Part shown: one piece after another, positions 1 to 64,000 of the stretch
Position numbering within the stretch: position 1 is the first letter of the stretch
Layout of the letters: the number at the start of each line of letters is the position of its first letter
Source of the DNA: Euglena gracilis
Lineage: Eukaryota > Euglenida > Euglenophyceae > Euglenales
Direction: 5' to 3'
Length of the DNA: 64,000 nucleotides
Assembly (NCBI GenBank): GCA_039621445.1
Contig: CP154954.1
Coordinates: forward strand, 54,928,838 to 54,992,837
Program-made: the position numbers and the translations under genes
The notes under the pieces: model-generated
Told to the model about the DNA's origin: nothing
The model's database searches: none
Seen by the model: the letters and a program-made list of their open reading frames with translations, nothing else

Positions 1-195
1 ACGTTCGTTGACACATCCCATCCATCCCTGGGGTTGACCCAGGGATGGATAGGGGAGGGCTGGCCAGTTTGTGACTTTCTTGAACACTTTTCATGCCGGA
101 AAAGACCCAACCATCAAAATATGCGCAATATGTTTTTTCAGTGAGGGAAAAACATTGTTTACCGGTGCCGGAAGTTTTTTTTTTGGAACCTGGCC

Positions 196-218
196 GGGGG
201 GGGGGGGGGGGGGGGGGG
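196..218. repeat. G homopolymer, 23 bases
   Basis: Uninterrupted run of 23 G. Long G or C runs recur throughout the window (for example 12,060-12,085, 40,210-40,230 and 53,485-53,505). Such tracts are prone to length errors and matter for the single-base frameshifts noted in exons here. Confidence 0.95.
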
Positions 219-301
219 TCAAAACCCCCTGCCTCGGCTCCCCAGAGACCCCTGGGTTGGCCCGGCCACAGCCACTGCGGGGGGGGGGGGGCCTCCCCCT
301 G

Positions 302-480
302 AACGCGGCTCGGGAAGGAGCCGAGCGCGTGGACGCGGGCCACGCTGGAGGCGGGAGAGATGGGTGGGGCGGCGGTGCTGCGGCGGGAGGCGGGGAAGGC
401 GGCGGCGCTGGCCCGCTTGCGGAAGGCGGCGGCGGAGCTGCCGAGGGGGGAGCTGGACCCCTGCGACATCGGGCCTGCGG
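302..480 (+). CDS. possible exon of an unrecognised plus-strand gene
   Basis: GC-rich island whose plus-strand frame through the ATG at 360 reads as an alanine/arginine/leucine-rich helix ending near LPRGELDPCDIG, with G or C at almost every third codon position, as in the real exons of this window. An AG precedes base 302. No clear GT donor or partner exon was found, and the product is unknown. It would be convergent with the large minus-strand gene ending at 3,289. It could also be a chance GC-rich open frame. Confidence 0.25.
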
Positions 481-3288
481 GCAGGAGAGGGAGAGGGCAG
501 CGGGAGGCGGCACCCGCGTCATGCGTGACGTGTGCGGGCGGCACGCGCGTCACGCGTGACGTGTGCGGACGGGTCACTGCCCCGGGCAACCCCCCACCTC
601 CAGCCAACGGGGCAAGGGCCAAATGATGTGGAATCCCCCTAGCAACCCAATGGAAATGGGTGTGGTCTGCAGGGGTTCTGCCGACAGTGGGGGTTTGTTC
701 CCAGGAATGGGGGGGGTGTACGTTTTATGTGTGTGCCTTCGCGTTGGGGCCAAGGGTGAGGGGCATACCATTGCTTGCCAACCCTGTGGAGGGGGTTCAC
801 TGTCCATTTTCAACAGGCAGTCATTTCTGGACTGCAGCCGAGGCGGCTCAAAGTGTCACATTGTCCAAATGGTGGAAAATCCCCGTCAAACAGGTGTGCA
901 GCACCCGGCAGTTACAGGCAGCACGGATACACCAAAACCAATGGACTCAACAGCCAGGATGGGTGACCAACCTGTTTGACAGACAAGAACACGAATCTGT
1001 TGCTCCAGACGCATCAGCTTGAAAAGACAACTGGCTTGAAACCTTCATGTTTCCTAATGTGAATCGTGAGGTGTGCACCTTGCACATTCTTGTTTTGCAC
1101 GGCAATTCAAAATTTTCGTCAGAAATGTCGATGTGCGCAATTCTGCACATCGGCAAAGAAAAAAATCTTAAATGCAAGATGCGCCTTCTAAGAGAAATAT
1201 AGACAGACAGACAGACAGACTGACAGATAGCAAGGCAGACAGGCATTGGTCATTCCTCACCAGTCCTTAAACCCCACAAAAATAAGACCCCCTCCTGGAC
1301 CGATCGATCAAAAATCCAAAATGAGACCCCCACAAAAAAGTAAGCACCCCCTGACGGCGCGAAGCGCCGGAGACGGTGAAAATTTTCCCCGAAAAATTAC
1401 CAAAAACCGCAAATTCACGATTAAATTTCAGAAATTTTCTGATTTTTGAGGTGTAAAAAAAATGCTAAATTCGACTTTCCCCAATTTACACATGGTGTGC
1501 AGCGCCGAAGGAAATTTTTACGCTTTGGGAACCTGAAAAATGGTGTTTTTTTCGGGCCTGGGTCGGTCAAAAAATAAAATAAGACCTCCCCAAAATAAGC
1601 CTCCCCCTGGAGATTTCCAGCAACGGAGCCAAAAATAAGAACTTGGTCGAACTTGGGGGGGGGGGTTACGCCTTGGAGACCCGAAGCCAAAAATAGTGAA
1701 TCGCGTCTTAAAAGGGGGGACCCCACACAAACATGGCAAGCAGGGGAGCAATTCACACTGTCCACGCCGGCATTCGCATCGTGGCTGTCAGGCCGTCGGA
1801 GCCTCCTCTTCGACGCCTTGGTGCGCGGCGCTGCGGGGCAGCAGGGGACGGCCGGGGGCCATAGGGGCACTGAAAGTTTTGATATTTTTTTTGTGTGAAA
1901 AAAAATGTGGTTTTCCAACCAAAAAATCATGTATTTCGGGTTCATTTTTCAAAAAAAAATTCAAAAAATTTCCGTCCGAAATCACCGTTTTCCCGAAATT
2001 GGTGAAAATGCTGTGGTGGGTGGGGGGGGACCCCCAACCTCCCGGATGGGGGGGAGGGTCGACCCCCCACCAGGCCTCCCGTTCTGCCCTGGTTAAAAAT
2101 TGGTAGTTTTTTGGGGGGGGATGAAAAAAGCGAAGGTCAAAAAAAGTGGACCAAATTTTAGCACAGTCAAATTTTACTGACATTTTTTCTCTTGAAAATT
2201 CTTTGGATTTTCAATGTCATTTTTTGCTTCAAGAACCTCTCAAAGTCACAAATTTGGGAAAATGTTTAATTTGGGGAAGGAGTGAAAAAATGGGGTTTTG
2301 AGGGGGGTTTGGGGGGGGGGACCTCCCATATGGGTCTCAAAATGGGTCAAAAATGGTGCTCCCAGAAATACGGGAAGAGGTGGTGGGGGGGGTCGACCCC
2401 CCCATCACCCTGGCTGTTTGGCCGATTTCCGTTCTGCCCTGATAGGGGCACCCCCATCCAGGACACCGCCGCCACCGGCGGCTTACCGACGACAAAGGGA
2501 TTGGAGGAGAATGGGAGGGTGGCTTCAAACTCTGGGCATGTGACTGGTGTACAGGCGTGAGGTCGAACCCTCTGGTGCTCAGTCAGTTGGGTGAAGTTGT
2601 TGGTTTTTTTTGACAGCCAACGAGGAAGCCTCATCTCCTCCCGCCATGCACAGGGAATTAATCAAACACGTGCAGCTGGCCCCCAAATCAACCAGATCTT
2701 TTTTTGCCAGAAAAAAAAATGTGTGTCAGGGCTGTTTTGCCTCTTGTTGCGTGGGAAGCATTCAAAAAAGGAAATCCCAATGTGTTTGACTGACCGTGTC
2801 ATTGCAAGGCAAAAATTGTGTGACACCTTTTCAAAAAAAAAAAGGGTTGCCCAGTCCAACCTGACAACCCTTGCATCCTGTATTTTTAGGAAGGGTTAGG
2901 GCTACGATTCCTTTAAAGATTAACATTAAGATTAAGGAATGAGATCAAATCAGTCAAAACGTTGGGCCTAAAATAAGGCTGCACATAAGTCTGAAGACCT
3001 AAATCCAAACCCGAGAGCCATTCCAAACCACAAAGCCAAACCAAACCATATTCCAAACCAACAACCCAAACCCTAACCTTACACCGGGAGGTTGGTGTCC
3101 TGTACTACACATTTGTTTTGGCCAGCTTCAATATGTTCAATAATAAAAAAAACAGGCGAATTCGGCTCCTGCCTCCTTTCTAAGTTACTGCCCCCAGGAG
3201 GGAGGGCAGTAGTTTAAAGCCAGCATGAAATTGTATTCAAAGGAAATTGTCAGGGGTTTTTCAAGGACCGCAGGGCCAAAAAGCACAG
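481..3288. other. intergenic repeat-rich stretch downstream of the big gene
   Basis: No supportable gene. It holds a short duplication of a CACGCGTGACGTGTGCGG-type motif (530-570), (ACAG)n near 1,202, two related G-rich blocks ending in a GTTCTGCCCTG motif (about 2,010-2,095 and 2,290-2,445), and AACCCAAACC-type degenerate repeats (2,995-3,085). Confidence 0.6.
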
Positions 3289-61277
<57,989 letters not shown>

Positions 61278-62500
61278 GGCCGGTCGTTATCAAAAAGTGT
61301 TTACATGGTTTAGTTTTTGCGACACAAAAAGAGTTGCACACACACCGAGCAGTTGCAAAATGACATTTACCCGAAAACAGGAGGTACCCATGGGCGACCA
61401 GGCTCCCTCTCAGTTCAGAACCTAGAGCCTCCTCTGGAGGCCTCAGCTAGGCCAGAACTGGGGGGGGGGGGTCGTGATGCCTTCCCAGCAGAAAAGGGAA
61501 AGAAAAAAAAACTCTCACTGCAAGTGACACATACACAGAAACAATGAAACATGATGAGCAATGAACGATGAACGCTGAAAAAATGAACAGTGCATGGAAA
61601 GAAAAACAGATAATGAATTAAAAACAAAATCTCTGTGTCTTCTTTTTTTTGGCAAGCTGGCTGCATCATTTTTCTGTCACATTCTTCAGCTCAATCAGAG
61701 AGGGTTTACTTTGGGAGACTCTGGAACTGCAGCCACTTCACAGACCTTTCACAAAAAGCAAGCAGGGGCTTGGTTCCGTTGGTTTCCTTGCAAGATTATT
61801 TTGGACATTGGCTGCTTGGGTGTAATCATTCAAAAAACGTGTGACTGCAGTCAAACTACTTATTGCAAACTGACCATAAAACAAGTCCTCTGGGCGAGGA
61901 AGCAAAATCCAAACCATTTGGTGCTCGAGAGTCCGATGGGTCGCACTCATTAGCTGCAGATTCAATACGGCACACGCCAGATTGTGACTCAACAGCGGAG
62001 CCACGGCCTGTCTTGCTACTCCAACAACATCACCCCTCGACCTCCCAAAAACGCGGCCCCGGGTCTATTTGGGGGTTGGTTGCTGGATAATCCGGGGAGG
62101 TGATCTCGTTTGGGAAAGCAACTTTCAACCACCCCCCAAAACAACCCCCAAAATAAAAATTTTCCGGTTTTGGGCAGGGCAAAGGGGTGGAGTCATTGGG
62201 GGATATAATTAAAATGGCATTGGGGGGTTGATTATTGACATTACAGAAATTCTAAAAAAGTGCTTTTTAAGAACGTCTTACCGTCTTTTGCACAATCAAT
62301 GCTAATTTTTACCAAATGTGAGCATTACAGCCGACAGACACAATTGTTGGACCCGGCTGGACATTTTTGTTGGCCCCTGCCGGGCAGGAAATGGCGGAAT
62401 GTAGGACTGTGCTATAGAGCTCCGGGGACATGAATAGTTAACCCCCCGACCCATGAACTTTAGGCCCTGATGGACAATTTTTTTGGGGAATCCTGCCTTG
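61278..62500. other. upstream flank, no confident exon
   Basis: A minus-strand open stretch at 61,738-62,004 (ILLPRPEDLFYGQFAISS) might hold an earlier exon of the big gene, but no PstS motif or splice pair could be fixed. The rest shows A-rich and G/C-run sequence. Confidence 0.4.
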
Positions 62501-62519
62501 GAACTGATTGCCACATTCA

Positions 62520-63440
62520 AAAGCTGAAACATAATGATGACAGCTGAAAGCTCTTTTCAAGGGCTTCCAGCAGATGAACTCAGATGTCAGCCATGCTGCA
62601 TGGTGTTCTTGTTTCAGAATTTCCACAACATTTGAAAAGGGAATTATTGCACAAAGAACCCCAATTTCTGGCCGAAGACCCAAAAACTGCTTAGATATGA
62701 TTACCGCACATCTACAACCCATTTTGGACACTTTTTGGAACTTTTTATTTTTGGTCCTCCAGACGCCGGCTTTGCCTGAACCGGCGTCTGGGATGCCTGT
62801 TTGGGGGAAATTCTCCGCCCGAATGGCATCCCAGATGCTGGTTCGGCATCAAGCTGGAGCCCCCAGACACTGTTTCAAATGAAGATTGGTTTGCACAGGG
62901 GGGAGGGCAGACCATCCCCCCCCCCTGGGGGGAGGGGATCCGCACCCCCCTTCGGACTGGCGGGGGCAGGAACCCCCAAAAAATTTTCTCTGGCGCTTCG
63001 TGCCAGGGTGCCAACATGAACCCTCCCCTTGTACGAAAAATGCCCAAAGACCACATTTTTGCGTGCTGTTTTGAAAAATCAGCCAAAAAAATATACCAAA
63101 AGCTTCATCTTCCCTGCATATTTATGCCATTGCACACCATCCGCGGCGTCTGGACAAGATATTTGACCAAATTCATTTCGTGTTTCAGCATTTAATGCAG
63201 TGGAATTTGGAATTTGCGATCAGGTTCTGGGCATGCGATCAGCGATTTCAGAGCCCTACGGCTGATCGTTCTGGATATCGTTTGAAAGGCATTGGGAAGA
63301 ACTTTCGATCGATATGCTATATGCTATATGGTACCTGAACTGTGTGATCTCTCGAACCAATGTGTCAAATTTTGGAACATAGGATCACGAAAATAAGAGC
63401 TGTGTGCATCGTGGCTGAATTCTGTGGCCATCTGTTGAAA
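62520..63440. repeat. dispersed hairpin repeat family, copy cluster 2
   Basis: 62,540-62,860 parallels 60,355-60,670 directly; 63,285-63,430 parallels 60,160-60,290 in reverse complement (TTGACATATTG / CAATGTGTCAA, CAGTTCAGATACCATA / TATGGTACCTGAACTG). Confidence 0.65.
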
Positions 63441-64000
63441 GACCTTGAGAAGAGCTGTCCTCATATTTGAATAAGTTTTCTTTTGGAGAGGCGGGGCTTA
63501 AAAACTCTTTTAGGGGGGATTGATATTGGAGGCCTTCGGAAAAATTGAGGGAAAATTGCGGTATTCGCGGTTCACAAATTCAGTCATTTTGCAACGTTGG
63601 TGTATGTGTTGAGCTGTCTCACACTTTTTCCAACAAAAACGCCCGAAAACATACAGTTTTTGTAATTTTGGGAATAGAAAAATTGAATTTGTTGGCCGGG
63701 AGGTGCTGGCTGGGAAAAAGGTGCTGGCTGGCTGGACCACCCCCCCCCCTGGGGTCCCGCTCGGCTTAAGAAAACCGGTTCTCTTAAAATGTTTGTTTAA
63801 ATCGCACATGGATTTGCATAAACTGAAAAATCATGGACATTCACAGAAAAAAGCTCACTTCTAACATATGTGGGTGGGGTGTGGCAAGCACAAAGACACA
63901 TTTGAGGATCTCGTGGAGCATGAAACCAATAAAAAAAAATTGACAGAATGAGAGACATTTAACATTCATGAATCTCACACAAAGTGGCCAAGGGGGCTCG
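63441..64000. other. right edge, no gene seen
   Basis: Contains two GGTGCTGGCTGG phrases and a C run; no supportable coding. Confidence 0.5.

Overview
This window is eukaryotic nuclear DNA from an intron-rich, repeat-laden genome, probably a flagellated protist or alga. Prokaryote-like gene packing is absent. Coding information sits in short GC-rich islands of about 30-280 bases on the minus strand, bounded by AG/GT splice signals and separated by introns full of microsatellites and transposons. The lineage cannot be named from the sequence.

The main result is a gene model built by hand. About 37 candidate exons on the minus strand, from about 61.28 kb down to a TAA stop at 3,289, can be chained. 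Most junctions agree in splice phase, and several rebuild split codons inside recognisable motifs. In protein order the model reads: a PstS-like (phosphate-binding-protein-like, PBP2 fold) domain (about 61.3-52.6 kb), a second PstS-like domain (about 52.5-39.9 kb), one transmembrane helix (38.6 kb), eight MORN repeats (38.5-27.4 kb), and a C-terminal region that in order and short motifs recalls the radial-spoke protein RSPH10B (27.6-3.3 kb). The gene is about 58 kb with only about 4.3 kb of exon, and its first exons lie beyond about 61.3 kb or were not recognised. If transcripts confirm it, this is a receptor-like fusion: a bacterial-type solute-binding ectodomain on a ciliary-type MORN cytoplasmic domain.

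Intron contents: a 5-kb hexanucleotide array (33.4-38.46 kb) fills nearly all of one intron. Other introns carry GT-, GTGA-, GTGGGT- or GA-type microsatellites that often begin at the 5' splice donor. A 16.5-kb intron (10.4-26.9 kb) holds an intronless decayed coding locus. That locus is split by an 11-kb LINE (13.6-24.65 kb) with a 13-bp target duplication. The LINE carries an ORF1-like region, endonuclease, reverse transcriptase, RNase H and a CCHC finger, with several frameshifts and an internal inversion of the endonuclease domain. A 1.6-kb fold-back element sits inside the LINE.

Other mobile DNA: four short hAT-type MITEs with perfect 8-bp target duplications (12.0, 40.0, 46.6 and 53.4 kb), and a cluster of inverted-repeat elements at 47.3-49.7 kb, three of which sit in (TA)n tracts. 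The flanks (1-3.2 kb and 61.3-64 kb) hold repeats and no confident gene, apart from a possible plus-strand exon near 0.3-0.5 kb. No rRNA, tRNA, CRISPR array or operon was seen.
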